Origin: Prostheceraeus crozeri
Taxonomy: Eukaryota; Platyhelminthes; Polycladida; Euryleptidae
Assembly: GCA_907163375.1 (NCBI GenBank)
Contig: CAJQUW010000527.1
Span: forward strand, 366,898 to 430,897
Direction: 5' to 3'
DNA: 64,000 nt
Of the stretch, positions 44,431 to 56,309 are shown piece by piece. The notes under the pieces are model-generated. The model saw nothing but the letters and a program-made list of their open reading frames with translations. It was not told the origin of the DNA and did not search any database. The position numbers and the translations under genes were made by a program. How positions within the stretch are numbered: position 1 is the stretch's first letter; each line of letters begins with the position of its first letter.

Positions 44431-44444
44431 ATAATAATAATAAA
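44428..44444. repeat. (AAT)n microsatellite at a LINE truncation point
   Basis: Five to six AAT units mark the 5' limit of the LINE at 43331-44427. It may be the tail of an older LINE used as the target. Confidence 0.6.
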
Positions 44445-44810
44445 TCATATATTTTTCATGAAAAATGAGAATCAGTGCAGCTTCGGAGCACATTTCATAC
44501 ATGATTGTGATATGAATCAAGTTAGAAAGAAAATCAATCAACGAAAGTATTGTTCAAAATGATGGCTGCCATGGGCAACGCATCAAGGGGGCAGTGGGGA
44601 CATTTTCCCCTTCACTTTTTTGAGTTGGAGGTGATTGTACCCTCGCTTTTGAAGGCACCATTTCTGTAATTATATGAATATAAAATTCAGATTTTGACGA
44701 ATTCATCCATCACGTTTGTAATGTATAACGCGCTCTTCTAATTTCTCTTCGGATCGCGCGTGGCAACATGTAAACATTCATTGATAGATGACAAATTTCT
44801 TGAGGCGATT

Positions 44811-44850
44811 ATTAATAATAATATATAATAATAATAATAATAATTTATTC
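44811..44850 (-). repeat. LINE 3' tail, (AAT)n
   Basis: An AAT tract adjoining GTCGGAATAAATT on the element strand, again an AATAAA next to a microsatellite. Confidence 0.65.
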
Positions 44851-44963
44851 CGACGAAATATGATGATACATGGATAATTTTGACATGGTTTACTGTACAT
44901 GAATGATTCTTGCGGAAAACGCAGTAATGGCCAAAAGGCACTTACGTTCTGCGTAGGAAAACA

Positions 44964-45218
44964 TTAGAATTCACAATATTGAGTCAGATTTGCTTGGTGT
45001 AGTCGTTCTTTAAATGCGTTGATAGAGGGCGCATGGACAGTGTCATCAGGTAGACCATTCCAAATAGGACAAATACGTAAGAAGAATATGTTGCGTGCAA
45101 TATGACAAACACTTGTCGAGTGACGTCCACATCTGTGCAGCCAGCGGGATTTTGACCAAGAACAGCATAGTGGTATGATACCTAAATTCAGGGATCCATT
45201 CAGGCATTGTGCATGCTG
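44964..45218 (-). pseudogene. LINE C-terminal fragment
   Basis: Minus-strand frame ending SRWLHRCGRHSTSVCHIARN then IFFLRICPIWNGLPDDTVHA, PSINAFKERLHQANL and a stop. FFxRIxxIWNxLPxxxVxAxSxxxFKxxL is the standard C-terminus of CR1/L2-type LINEs. A stop (TAG) lies just upstream of 45218 and the RT is not recognisable beyond it. It is a third LINE family with a microsatellite tail (44811-44850). Confidence 0.75.
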
Positions 45219-45931
45219 AAATGGCTAGCTCATATTTGATAAATCTGGCAAGCAGATCTGCAATGTTTTGAGGGAATAATCCATCATGTAAGCATGTGTT
45301 CCACTGCTCCCAAAGACGATCACTGAGAAGCGAAATGCAGAAAGTTCGGTGGATAATTTTCTTGGCTTCTAACTAAGATAGGATCATCATCGCAATCCTC
45401 CACTTGTCTCTCAGTTATCTCTAATTTTGTCGCTTTGTTAGACCGAATCAGCTCATTTTATTCCACGTCTTCAACAGCCAGGTTCGACCCTCATTATGTG
45501 AGTGCTTATAGTATGTTGTTTCGTCAAATCGATCAATTTAAAATCATCTGGAGGATCAGGCATTATTTTAGTTCCTCTGAGACTCAAATCAAAGCGTATG
45601 ATCTGCCAAAGCGATCTCCGAAGTGAGGTGAGACCCTAAATTATTGGTCCAAATCGATTTCCAGCACATGCTGCGGTATCATTTTCGAATGCTTTAAATA
45701 GAAAAAAACAAACTAAGATTGGATTCTATGAATATAGAAAACAAACATGAAACGTTGTCGCATAGGAAAATATTACATTCTAGCATTTAAGATGACACTC
45801 CGCATTTATAATTTCTTAATGACTTTTATGAGCATCATTAAATAACTAATGACAATAAATTCACTACATACTTTGTATATGGCTTGGGAATTTGCGAAGT
45901 ATAAAACATCGTAATTTAACTAGTCCAATAT

Positions 45932-46028
45932 ATTTCAGACGCTATAAGCGTTCATCTTCAGAGACAGTGCAAGGCTATCACAATGCATATTTTTATCCCT
46001 GAAGATGGATGGTCGTGGCTTCTGAAAT
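45932..46028. ncRNA. Pair of inverted PLE-tail, hammerhead-like motifs
   Basis: Minus strand: CTGAAGA (45955-45961), a perfect stem ACGCT-TAT-AGCGT, then GAAAT (45932-45936). Plus strand: CTGAAGA (45999-46005) and GAAAT (46024-46028). Both share TCTGAAATATA and face away from each other, as in the inverted terminal repeats of PLEs. The stem II of the plus copy is weak. No PLE ORF adjoins. Confidence 0.4.
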
Positions 46029-46359
46029 ATACTGTAATGAAAAGAAAAATACCTTTTACGACGGATTTGTGTTATAATAAGATCAAAGTCTTTCGGAACG
46101 ATCAAATTTTTCAGCTTATTTTTAATATTGTGTTCAAATCTACTAAATAATGGGTTGCCTAACAGTGAATTTCACACTTTATCATTCTCTGTATTTCTAC
46201 GCTTCCCTACATTATACACCTTGCTCATTACGGTAGGCTTTAAGTTGACGAAAATAGACATTTTGTATGTATACAAGCGCATCGCTGCGTACGGCTGTAT
46301 TGAATGTAACGTCCCCAAGATTATGATTTCTGGTCCCTCCTACTTTGGAAAATGATGCG

Positions 46360-46514
46360 TCGGCCTTGATGACTGCCTTCGGAAAAAAAGAGTTCCTTCT
46401 TCGAGATGTTTGACACATTGACTGCAAAACCCTGCCGGATACAGAAGATGTTGAAGGATTCAGTGACTCTAACGGATGATTTAGATTATTAATAATTTTA
46501 AAGAATGCCTTCAT
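46360..46514 (-). pseudogene. LINE C-terminal remnant
   Basis: FFKIINNLNHPLESLNPS, SVSGRVLQSMCQTSRRRNSF and FPKAVIK match the last ~50 residues of CR1-like LINE proteins (compare PSHPLKHLAPRVLPVSG at 16.2 kb). The retained frame continues to 46212 without similarity. Old and short. Confidence 0.6.
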
Positions 46515-46519
46515 AGTTG

Positions 46520-47380
46520 CAGATTAACGTCTCTGGCGTAAGCTTTAGAATGAACCACAAGGACAGGAATAACCGCCGCAAATTATAAAATGTGCCCGTC
46601 TCAGAAACTTTTCTGAAAGAACCTCGTTATGTGAGGGGAGTTCAATGAACACAGATAAAGATCTAGAAATCGGCGCATGACGAGCATCTGGAATTGCCAT
46701 CAACAAGCAGTTGCTCTCCATTCTAGCCTTTTAACTTAGAAAACTTAAACTAGGTATGCTCATACTAACTTAACAAGACAAAGATCGGATTTCTACGTGT
46801 TACCTACTTCTAAGGTCAGTTTGCAGTCGAGTAGCTTGACATCGATTGTAATGTGACGAAGCTGTCGTATCACAATATAATGCTGAGTGGAGCTGCTACC
46901 CTTTTAAAAAGGCTGTCAGGGAACTAATTATTCAAAAATTTGATATTAATACAAGACAGAAGTTCCTAAGCAGATCAGTATGAACCTTGATTCTCATCGT
47001 TGATTTAACAGCTTCCTTCTTTTCACTAATATGGAATTCATGGAAATCAAGTAACATAATCGTGAAATATTTTTAGATTTAGGTAAATGTTGACACATCA
47101 TAGCTTGTTGTGCAGCAATGTTGCTTAAAGCCCTTTCGTGTATCAAAACCGTATTTTAATTAAATTCTCACCATCAAAAATATAAAGTCTTGTACTGTTT
47201 ATTTTAAAGCATGTATCTGAAGGAGATCGAACAAACAAAAGAACTGCATATTTCATTTAAGCGCTGGCAGCAACTCACTCATATTCAACTGAGGCTGTCG
47301 CTTGCTACGCTGCTCTATCTGTGGGTGGAGACCGTAGCAGCTGCTTGCTTCGATTGCAGGCTCTTACAGTAGATATTTGT
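46520..47380. other. Intergenic DNA, no gene recognised
   Basis: No motif-bearing frame and no repeat family recognised. Confidence 0.45.
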
Positions 47381-47387
47381 AGCGCAT

Positions 47388-47495
47388 AGTTCGATTGATG
47401 ATTGGTTTTTAGTGGTTATGTGCTTTTCTTATCATATGGCGCATGGTCAGTGCCGCGTGCAAAGTTAACCTGCCTGTGAAAGAACTCAACAAAGA
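47388..47495 (+). repeat. Dispersed repeat I, copy 1
   Basis: Homologous to 48195-48305 (TTCGATTGATGA, GGTTATGTG, GTCAGTGCCGCG, CAAAGTTAACCTG). Moderately diverged; unknown type. Confidence 0.6.
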
Positions 47496-47629
47496 TATAT
47501 TAGATGAAGTAACAATCTCGGTATTGATTAAATCTTCAATATTCATGTAGATTCGATTTAATCAAATTATAGATGAAAAGAAATATGTGTGTGCTTTATA
47601 AACGTACATGTATATTGACCGTGCGACAT

Positions 47630-47651
47630 GTTTCGGCCAGCTCTCATTCAG
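47630..47651 (-). ncRNA. PLE-tail-like motif, degenerate hammerhead core
   Basis: On the minus strand CTGAATGA (with one extra base relative to CUGANGA) is followed by GAGCTGGCC and GAAACATGTCG. The same GAAACATGTCGG occurs after a better core at 56031-56061, suggesting the same PLE family. No ORF nearby. Confidence 0.35.
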
Positions 47652-48194
47652 GCACTACGCTGGACTGAATTGCACACATAGAATCACGAAACGAGCACTT
47701 CTCAGATTGACAATGACATGACACAAGACTGAAGACAATAAAAATGGCATTGTAGAAGTCACAAACAGCAGCACAATAGACAATGGAAAAATGTCTGCCA
47801 AATGCTGTGGCCACACAATTGTCTACAAATAACAATGACTCCGAATCAGGACCAAGAAAAGGACCAGAAAAAATGGAAATTATCTCTCCAGAATACGTTT
47901 AGTATGACGCCACTGAGAAGTAAATAAAACTTTGAAATGATTGCCAGCATTTCTATATAAGAACAGTCACAAGCTCTTAGATTGTGTGTGATCGCACTAT
48001 TTTGAACTCGAGTTAATTAAACTAACTCTTGTTGTTTGTTAAATAGCATAACATATGAGATTTGGAATTTCTTGCCATTTTCAGAGAAATCATCACGGAA
48101 TTGACTCATGATCATGGCTATATATTAGAAAGAATGTATTTTACGAATCCCTGGTGTCACATTGCCTTAGATTACTCTGTAGACCTAAGCTTAC

Positions 48195-48305
48195 AGCTCG
48201 ATTGATGAATGGTCTCTAGCGGCTATGTGTCTTTCCCGGGCATGTTTTGCGGGCATGTTTAGTGCCCCGCAAAGCGCAAAGTTGACCTGTCTGTGGATGG
48301 ACTTA
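48195..48305 (+). repeat. Dispersed repeat I, copy 2
   Basis: Counterpart of 47388-47495, about 800 bp away in the same orientation, with a short GGGCATGTTT duplication inside. Confidence 0.6.
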
Positions 48306-48461
48306 AACTTACATGCATATATGCATGCATACCCCTGCGAACCAGCTTGTACGAGCATTTTAAGGAAAGGTTTGAAATAGGAAATATATCCTATTCTGAG
48401 TCTGGGTCTCTGACACCACCCTGAAGCCGTGCTCAATACGACTTCTTCTGAGAGTATCAGT

Positions 48462-49269
48462 CACAGAGTAAGCATATAGTAGGTAGAGGGTGGACTCAAA
48501 AAATGTCAGTATACAGTGAAAGTTTCTGTGTCAAAATATTCAGTTTTTGTGTAGATTGCGTTCCCGTGGTCTAAAAATATATTTCATCAATTTTTAAGAA
48601 GAGCTCTGATTTTTTTCAAAATATTCCTGCGTTTATATACTATCGACATGAACACAATATATAAGTAACATGAAACATTCTGGATATGCAAAGGGAGCGG
48701 ACTTTAGCTAACAATTATCTTAATTGAGCGAAAATTAAGCTGATTATCAAAGCGGTTTCATGAGCCGAATTATAATGTAAGTCTTCATGAGAAAGTCGAG
48801 ATCTTATTGTGCTCTCTTGGCTGAAATTTCAAGTTTTTTATTCAATTTTCATCGGCAAGATTTTATAATTCACTAAATCTATATTTCATTTCTTGAATCT
48901 GAGTTGTGTACCCATTTTCATTTTTTAAAGTTAATCATGATCATTGTCCTTGATATGCATTTTGCTCTTCACGCCGGCAGTTTGAGTGACATGATCAAGC
49001 TCAAGAAAATACTCCTAATGCTAAATATTAAAATAAGGCTTTTTCATCTAAGCTAATTTAATGAACATTGCCTCTCCCATGTTGTCATGACATGGAGGAT
49101 TTGTAAACTCCTTTTCTTTCTTCTTATTCGGATCATAAACAGTCAATTTAATATCTCACATTTGGTACCTGGTCTCAACTCGAGTTCATTTAATAAAATC
49201 GAAACTGCATACACATTGAGGATTTTATTAATACTGAGTTGCTGCTCTACCTAGCATACTTACTCTATG
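48462..49269 (+). mobile_element. hAT-type element family E copy 1, 808 bp
   Basis: Left end CACAGAGTAAGCATATAG and right end (reverse complement) CATAGAGTAAGTATGCTAGG are inverted copies. Exact 8-bp TSD GTATCAGT at 48454-48461 and 49270-49277. No ORF. Homologous along its length to 50827-51670 and 59970-60700, all in the same orientation. Confidence 0.82.
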
Positions 49270-49279
49270 GTATCAGTAA

Positions 49280-50130
49280 AAGTATATCATTGAAACAGAT
49301 CATTCATCCGATCACAAGCAGAAATAACTATGATTGAACTTTACTCACACAACTACCAAGAATTCCAAAGTGGAATGCAATAAGAATTTGCCAAAATCGG
49401 AATCCTTTGGGAAGCTTTTGTTGCAATTGGTCACTGTGGCCGAGAATTTGGCTAAGCTGAAAATGAATTTTGAAGTGCACAGGAAATGAAATTTCAAATT
49501 TTTCCGCTTCTCAACTCACTTTCGAACGATGGACATCCCCGTCATCTGTTTCCCCAACTCCTAACACCTTCCGACTTTTCAATCGACTGTGAAGGTCACT
49601 ATTGCTATCCTTCCTGAAAATCAATGGTAAACAAGTTCGATATTGACGGAAGGAATTCATCTTGGAAACAATTTTAAGATTTCGATAGTTAGAGGTGACA
49701 TGAATGAAGGAAATAAATAGATGAAGAATGAACTATCGAATTTAATAAATTCCAAGACTGGTAGAAATGTTTCAATTCCATTAGGATAAGTGTGCGTTCG
49801 GAAGTATTAATAAAAGTTGATCTTCCATCATCGAAGATTCATTAAATTAAGCGACACAAGAATTTCTTTATTATGGATATCTGTGCTGTCATGCTGTTTT
49901 GTCAAAACTTCATTCTAATTTTCATAATTGCTGAAGAATGAACAATGCAATTCAGATGTTTTTACAATTGGAGACTTTCCTTGCTACTGTAATTTCACAT
50001 GTACATAGCCTACTTTAGAGCGATGATTTCCAACGACCTTGTAATATCTATGGTATTCTTAAATGTCCTTGATAATTTCTTTGCGAGATCACTTGGACCA
50101 TAACTTAAGCCACTCTCAGGCGGCTGAATA
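49280..50130. other. Intergenic DNA, no gene recognised
   Basis: Nothing recognised beyond AT-rich sequence. Confidence 0.45.
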
Positions 50131-50152
50131 ATTCATATGACTCGTACAACAA

Positions 50153-50289
50153 AGAAATTTTCAAAACGAAAGTAATATTCTCTCCCGAAGTATTTATGCC
50201 ACAATAAAAGATAAAGTAAAATATCAAATTGCAAAATTTATTGTGGCATAAATACCTCGGGAGAGAATGCTTTCGTCTTGAAAATCTCT
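50153..50289. repeat. Foldback, ~53-bp arms
   Basis: 50153-50208 and 50237-50289 are inverted copies with few differences (CTCTCCCGARGTATTTATGC). The loop is 28 bp of AT. CGTACAACA is directly repeated outside at 50143-50151 and 50331-50339, possibly a long duplication of flanking DNA. The frame at 50105-50317 (-) is palindrome translation. Confidence 0.65.
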
Positions 50290-50826
50290 TGGATATGGTC
50301 CTCCCGCCCACGGCCATTACTTATGTGATTCGTACAACATTGAGCAGGTACCATACGTAGTCGAATCAAAAAGTAGAAAGAAAGAAATGACAATCAATAG
50401 GCCTACAAATGATGGATACGACTGAAGCATAATAGCAGGAAATGCGTGCTTATAATAATGATCCCTCGACTGAATGAACAGGTTTATTTAATCAATGTTC
50501 AGCCATTAGTTTCAACTGGGTCCATTTCATTTTAGGAAGGTTCAGTAATTATCAAGTAACTACCGTGATTTGGGGATCAAATGGTTTGACATTTTTGACA
50601 AATCTGGTTGCGACGTTGTGATAATAGGGGCCTCATTCATCATTATGAGAAATAATAACGCACAAAGAAATAGCAGTAAAATGTCCAGCTATTGATCATT
50701 ATCAGCGTGTCACCACTAAAATATTCGTATTTTTTAAAAAGAATCAGAAAAACTTGCGATTTTACTTTTCGTCGATTACCTTTTTGAATGGATTACCAAG
50801 GTCATCAAGTTGATGCATTATATAAC

Positions 50827-51670
50827 CATAGAATAGGGATATGTGAGTAGAGTGTCGACTCAAAAAAGTAACTGTATACAGTGAAATTTTGTATGAAAAG
50901 ATTCAGGTTTTTGCGGAGATTACGTTCTCGTGATGGAAAAAATATTTGAGCAGTTATAAAAAGTCAAAATTTTGCCAATTTATATACTACCAAGATGACT
51001 CTCCTGTATAAGTAGTATGAAACAAGTTGGATATCAAAAGGAATGAATGTTTGATAATAAGCATCCTAACTAAGCGGAAATTAAGCTGGCTATCAAAGGA
51101 ATTTCATGAATTGTATTATAATGGAAGTCTTGATGAAAAAGTCGCGATCTTATTCGTGCTTTGGCTGAAATTTCAAGTTGTTAATTCAGTTTTCAAAGTC
51201 ATAATTTTATGATTCGATCACTAAATTCATGCTTCATTTCTTGAATCTGAACAGTGATGTGGACCCATTTGCATCTTTCGAAGTTAATTGAAATCATTGT
51301 CTTTGGTTATGTTATTTTGCTCTGCCAGTGGCAGGGTGCCTGTGATATGATCACGCTTAAGAAGATACTCTTGCGGTTCAGAATGAAAGCAATAGGAACC
51401 CATCGAATTGCTAATTTAGTAAACACTAAATCTCCAAGGCTACCATGACACTGAGAATCTGTAAAATACCATCATTCCTTCCGCATTGCAATCATGATCA
51501 CTCAAGACCGTGGAAATTTCTTCAAAACTGCAAAAATGTGCAAATTTCACATTTGGTAACAATTACTAACTATATCCCCTTCGAGTTCATTTAATAAAAT
51601 CGAAAGTGTATGCACATTGGGGATGTAATAAATGCGGAGTTCCCATTCTACTTAATATACCTACTCTATG
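50827..51670 (+). mobile_element. hAT-type element family E copy 2
   Basis: Begins CATAGAATAGGGATATG and ends ATACCTACTCTATG. Internal landmarks shared with copy 1: GACTCAAAAAA, GTATACAGTGAAA, TTCATTTAATAAAATCGAAA, TGCACATTGGGGAT. No TSD is evident and substitutions are frequent; an older copy. Confidence 0.75.
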
Positions 51671-51679
51671 TAAATGCGT

Positions 51680-52410
51680 TAATTCGAAAGTGCATGTAAA
51701 CATCAAAGTCATCGTGAGTTTAATTAGGGGCTCAGATTTTGCAGCTCAGAAAGGGGTACAGGAGGACTTGTGGCCTTACGTGTATAGCACATGCTCGCTA
51801 TCAGCCAAATGAAACCTCACTGTCGATGAATTTATCAAATCTTAGAAAGTGTAGCAAGCTCCTGAAAATTAATGTCAACATGTTCTATAGTAACGAATGA
51901 AGGAGGCATTTATGAGATTTTGATATTTATGTGTGACATGAATTTATACTAAAGAAATTAGAGATGTGAATTATGAACGAGCTGTGAAATTTAATTAATT
52001 CTACTAAGTGGAACATTTCCTTTCGCGGGAGAAGTGCATGTCATCGGAAGCATCCACAATAACTTTGTCTTCGAATGCCGACACACGCAAACTCATCTGT
52101 CAAAGAAAATGTTGAAAATTATTCATTTGAAAATCCTTCCCCCATGCTAGTTTGGGTAAAAGGAAGATGACTTGTTTTAGTGGTATATTTCATAAGACTA
52201 CTTGGAAACATGCTTTTAGATTAATGTTTAATTAATTTTTATATGATTACAAGCAAAATAAAATATTCATGTTCAAACCATTAAACACTGGGTCTGGAAA
52301 CACATTTCCATCTTTGAAAGTGTCCTATCTGTTTTTAGGAAGGAATTGAAGTCAGTTATATGCGCATTCATACATTCATTGTAATGACACAATTTCTGCT
52401 GTTGACAACA
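51680..52410. other. Intergenic DNA, no gene recognised
   Basis: No recognised feature. Confidence 0.45.
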
Positions 52411-52417
52411 CAGGTGT

Positions 52418-53149
52418 TAGTCCGGCAGCCACAACGAGTTTCTGCAGGGAACGAGGCCGAAAGTGAGACTTTCACAGAATGATGTACACCCTATGCCTAC
52501 TACGAATCGGCACGTCTGCCGAGTTCTAGTGAGTTCCTCTTCTTGTCAGACAGGATCAAAGAAAAACATATGTAAATCCAATGGGACGCAGATTTCAGTT
52601 TTTAGTTAAAATGAAATTTTCCATGTTTTCTCTGATTAAACGAAACGTATCAAGCTCAAAATCATAATTTTAGGCATGGAATGTCTTCAGGTCATTTCCT
52701 ATGTTGTACATGTGCTTTTATCATGCATCTAATCGGCAATGTATGTGAGAATGTGGTTGAATGTGGATAAAGTTGCTCAAAATGCTTTTGTTTGCCGACA
52801 TTAAGAAGCTCGCCAAATCTAAATGTGTTTAGCTTTATAGACAGGAGTGCATGAACATGATAGGAAATGACCTGAAGACATTCCATGCCAAAAATTATGA
52901 CTCTGGGCTTAGTACGTTACGTTTCGTTTAATCAGAGAAAACATGGAAAATTTCATTTCAGCCAAAAACTGCAATCTGCGTCCCTTTGGATTTACATGTG
53001 TTTTTCTTTGATCCTGTCTGACAAGAAGAGGAACTCACTAGAACTCGGCAGACGTGCCGATTCGTAGTAGTCATAGGGTGTACATCACTCTGTGAAAGTC
53101 TCATTTTCGGCCTCGTTCCCTGCAGAAACTCGTTCTGGCTGTCGGTCTA
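52418..53149 (-). mobile_element. Foldback (FB) element copy 3
   Basis: A 732-bp copy with TAGTCCGGCAGCC at the left and a mutated right end (GTCGGTCTA). Both arms carry ATCGGCACGTCTG and the CCTATG variant not found in copies 1 and 2. Spacer orientation as in copy 2. Flanking triplets TGT/TCT do not form a clean TSD. Confidence 0.82.
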
Positions 53150-53212
53150 TCTGTCGCAGTACATTGAACATCTAAAGAGAAAGTCTATTATTCAATGTAC
53201 AACGACAGACCT
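53144..53212. repeat. Small hairpin overlapping the FB right end
   Basis: CTGTCGCAGTACATTGAA pairs with TTCAATGTACAACGACAG across about 22 nt. The stem extends into the last bases of FB copy 3, so it may be a tiny MITE or a rearrangement at the insertion edge. Confidence 0.5.
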
Positions 53213-53367
53213 TTGTTGTCAGTCTGCCGTGTGACGTAGTCGAATGACATGCTAATTTGCTGTCTCGCTACAATATGAACGCTGGTAGCGTTCTGTCAAT
53301 AATAATAGGACAATAAGCTGTCGATATCACTTGGAGATGACTTCTGCCTTCACTCGCATTCCTTTTG

Positions 53368-53490
53368 TACCGTCAGCGTGACTTTGTGAAGGTGCGAGCT
53401 CGTCTCCACCGCGGACTTCAAATCGATTCCTGGGTCAGACGAGTGCGGTCGTGGAGTCAAGGGTGTTGGTGTCATTTATTGACTTAATAG
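53368..53490 (+). repeat. SINE-like dispersed repeat, second copy
   Basis: Homologous to the reverse complement of 19540-19685 from ACCGTCAG to GTTGGTGTC. The possible B box has decayed further (CAAATCGATTCC). Confidence 0.4.
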
Positions 53491-53499
53491 TTGTTATTC

Positions 53500-56025
53500 T
53501 CTTTAGATATTCAATGACTGCTGTTATATTTTCTATAATTGGCACATTTCGAGTTGCCACCGATGTGACTTTGGCAACTTGAAAAAATATGCACTTCGCC
53601 TTTTTATTCAAGGCTCAGCGATTTTGCTAGGTCTACAAATAGGTTGATCACAGTCCACTTATCTTGAAAAAATGTACAATTCTAACTTTCAAAACTTCTT
53701 AGAATTATGTTTTCGCGTGCAATGCCAATATGTGATTTACTTTCTCATTCATCCTACCTCTGCTGGTGCAGTAAATGTCGTCAATCCTCTGCTGATCAAA
53801 TGCTGTTTAATTGTTAGCTCGTTGATAATTCATTAAACGTTTTATATTTGCACATAAAAGATATTATGAAAGAGGGTCTCAGACAAAAGCTCTGACATTA
53901 ATTGAGCAGATAGTCAGAGGAACAAAAGCGGGAGATTTTCAACTGTGTCTCATTAACATGATTATAAGTCAGCGGTTTGTACATGGTTATAAAACTGAGT
54001 TAGTTAGTATTTTACAATTCATTCGCGTTTCAAACACACACTTACAAATCATTGTCTTCCGCCATGCTTTCCACAACTGTGTTTTAAATGCGTCTTTTTT
54101 ATTGTCATCTTCATAAGCCTGTGATAAAGAATGAGATAATTTACATCAAAGTCCGACAAAACCTTCAAATCCGCTAGAAATTTGAATGTTTTTCATTGAG
54201 TTTGATGCAGTGAGGTGTTGTCAGCATGTGTGCTGTCATCATGTGTTGAGATTTGATAAATGGATATTCATCAGCTTAGTTATGAGAGCGATTCCATCTT
54301 CGATTCTGTCATATTTGAATCGATCACTTACTTCAAAGAGCGCATGAAGTAAGCCGCACAAAGTCTACCGGATAAAATTGAATTGAAATTTGTTTAATCC
54401 TCAATAAATTAAAGTCCACGTGATGCTTCGTTCGGAGTTGTCAATAATTTCCACGGTCATGTGGCAGCTGTTAACACTTGTCAAAGGATTGTGGGAAACT
54501 TCAGCTTGGAGATAAACTCATTGAAATTGCAAAGAAACCCCATCTGTTTAACATACAGGTACATCCGCTTTTCTTTGCACTTGTTTTACTTTCTTGAATG
54601 CCAAGTATTTAGATCGCGTAAATATATGATCTGCAGAATAATCCCTTTTCCCAGTTATAACGCTCGACCGCTGGGTAGTTTGAAAAGAAGCTCTTGGTCC
54701 GATAGCCGTTGAAAAGGCAGTTTCCAGCATGCCTTGGCAAAGACCTGGCAGCTAATGATTCATAATAAATGACAATCAAGATGTTTGTGATATGTTATAT
54801 GCAATTTCCGGTAAAAACGTGTGTCATTGTATCTGTATGAGTTAAGATCATGTAATTTCTGAAAATTTGTTTATAATGTCATAGGCCTACTTTCAATTCA
54901 TCAGTAAGCTACACTTTTAATTTAGAGAAGATGTCTTGACTAGTCATAGTATAAGATGCTTTTGAGTTGGAAAGTGCTAGATGTTTCTAACATATCAATT
55001 TTTATTTCTTGTACTGGTAAAGATATGTAATCCAGTACATGTTCTTATCTACATTCTATCACACCATGTCATAAAATAGTATTTTCAAATTACTTGCATT
55101 TTAAACTTCAACTAACCCTAGTCTTTTGTAGCTGAGGATGATTGCTGGGTAGTAATCGAAAAAAAATTGTACTTCTTGATAGGAAATAATAATTAATATC
55201 ATAAAAATCCCTGCCTCTTTCCAACTAAAAAAATACTGTACTTTTGGATTCTCTGCTTTCATAGTTGAAAGTTAAAAATATCAACCAACAAGCTCAAGAC
55301 ACTCGAGGAATTGGTCTTTCTTCAATCTGAAATTTATGTAGTCTTTGAAATTATTGCCACTTTTATTTTCTTAAAGATGTCCTTGTATTTCTGCATCATT
55401 AACTTTGATTTAATTTCCTAAATCTGATAAAAGCTTTCAATAGAGTTGATGAAGCAAAATTTCCATCTTCTGAATAAGTCATCATTCTCGCAGTTGTATA
55501 CTTGACTTCTCTCCTCCGTCTATAGAAGTGCTATCACTCAACTTTCGTCAATTTGCCAAGCTGCTTGCACGCGAATCGTTGAGAAATAAATATTGAATAA
55601 TAACCAATAGAAGTAAGTGCAAACATAGAAAGTGCACACAATAAATCTATTCATTCAAAGACGGCAAAGAATGACAATTTGACATAAACAATAATTTTCT
55701 TTGTTTTTACTGTTCGATTTGCTCAAGTTACGTGTTCGCTCTCTGTTCGATGCCAACTGAAATTTGTGATTCATTGCAATCATTGTGTGGAAGTTGACTA
55801 TGGACAGGAAAATAGATTTGGGTGAACCTAGACCAATCCGCGTTTTGATTTTGGAAACTGTGCAAAGCATTATTGTTGACAAAGAAAAACTCGTTTCCGA
55901 GTTTTCATATGTAGATTCGAATCTTTGCTACATAGGCAGCCAATCACTGCTCTTGTTGTATCTATTGATTTTTATCTTGCTGTCATTTTAGTATTTCAAT
56001 CCGATTGTACATAGCTTTAAAATTT
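53500..56025. other. Intergenic DNA, no gene recognised
   Basis: Frames at 54461-54712 (+), 55655-55882 (-) and 55785-55991 (+) show no motif. Confidence 0.45.
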
Positions 56026-56030
56026 CTGCC

Positions 56031-56061
56031 CTGATGATGTTTACTGAAGAGTAAATGAAAC
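56031..56061 (+). ncRNA. Hammerhead-ribozyme-like core (probable PLE terminus)
   Basis: CTGATGA (56031-56037), TG, a six-base-pair stem TTTACT-GAAG-AGTAAA (56040-56055), T, and GAAAC (56057-56061) reproduce the hammerhead catalytic core with a good stem II. It is followed by ATGTCGGCC, as in the motif at 47630. This is the best-formed example in the window. Confidence 0.5.
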
Positions 56062-56309
56062 ATGTCGGCCATACGTGGTTTTCTTTCTTCTCATAATTGG
56101 TGCATTTGAATTATGAAATCACTGGGATCAATCGCTTACCAAAGTTTAATTAGGACATATTGATAAGATAGGAAACTTTTTAAGATCACTGAATCAAAGA
56201 AAAGATGAATTATGAATGCCGTTTATATCACCATTCGTTTTATCATATTCATTGAAATCCTTCAATATCACGCATGACATTTTGAATATGTGAATGCACT
56301 AAAAAAGAT

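Noticed and set aside
45480-45500. B-box-like GGTTCGACCC as part of a tRNA gene
   Set aside because: No A box, acceptor stem or cloverleaf could be arranged around it.
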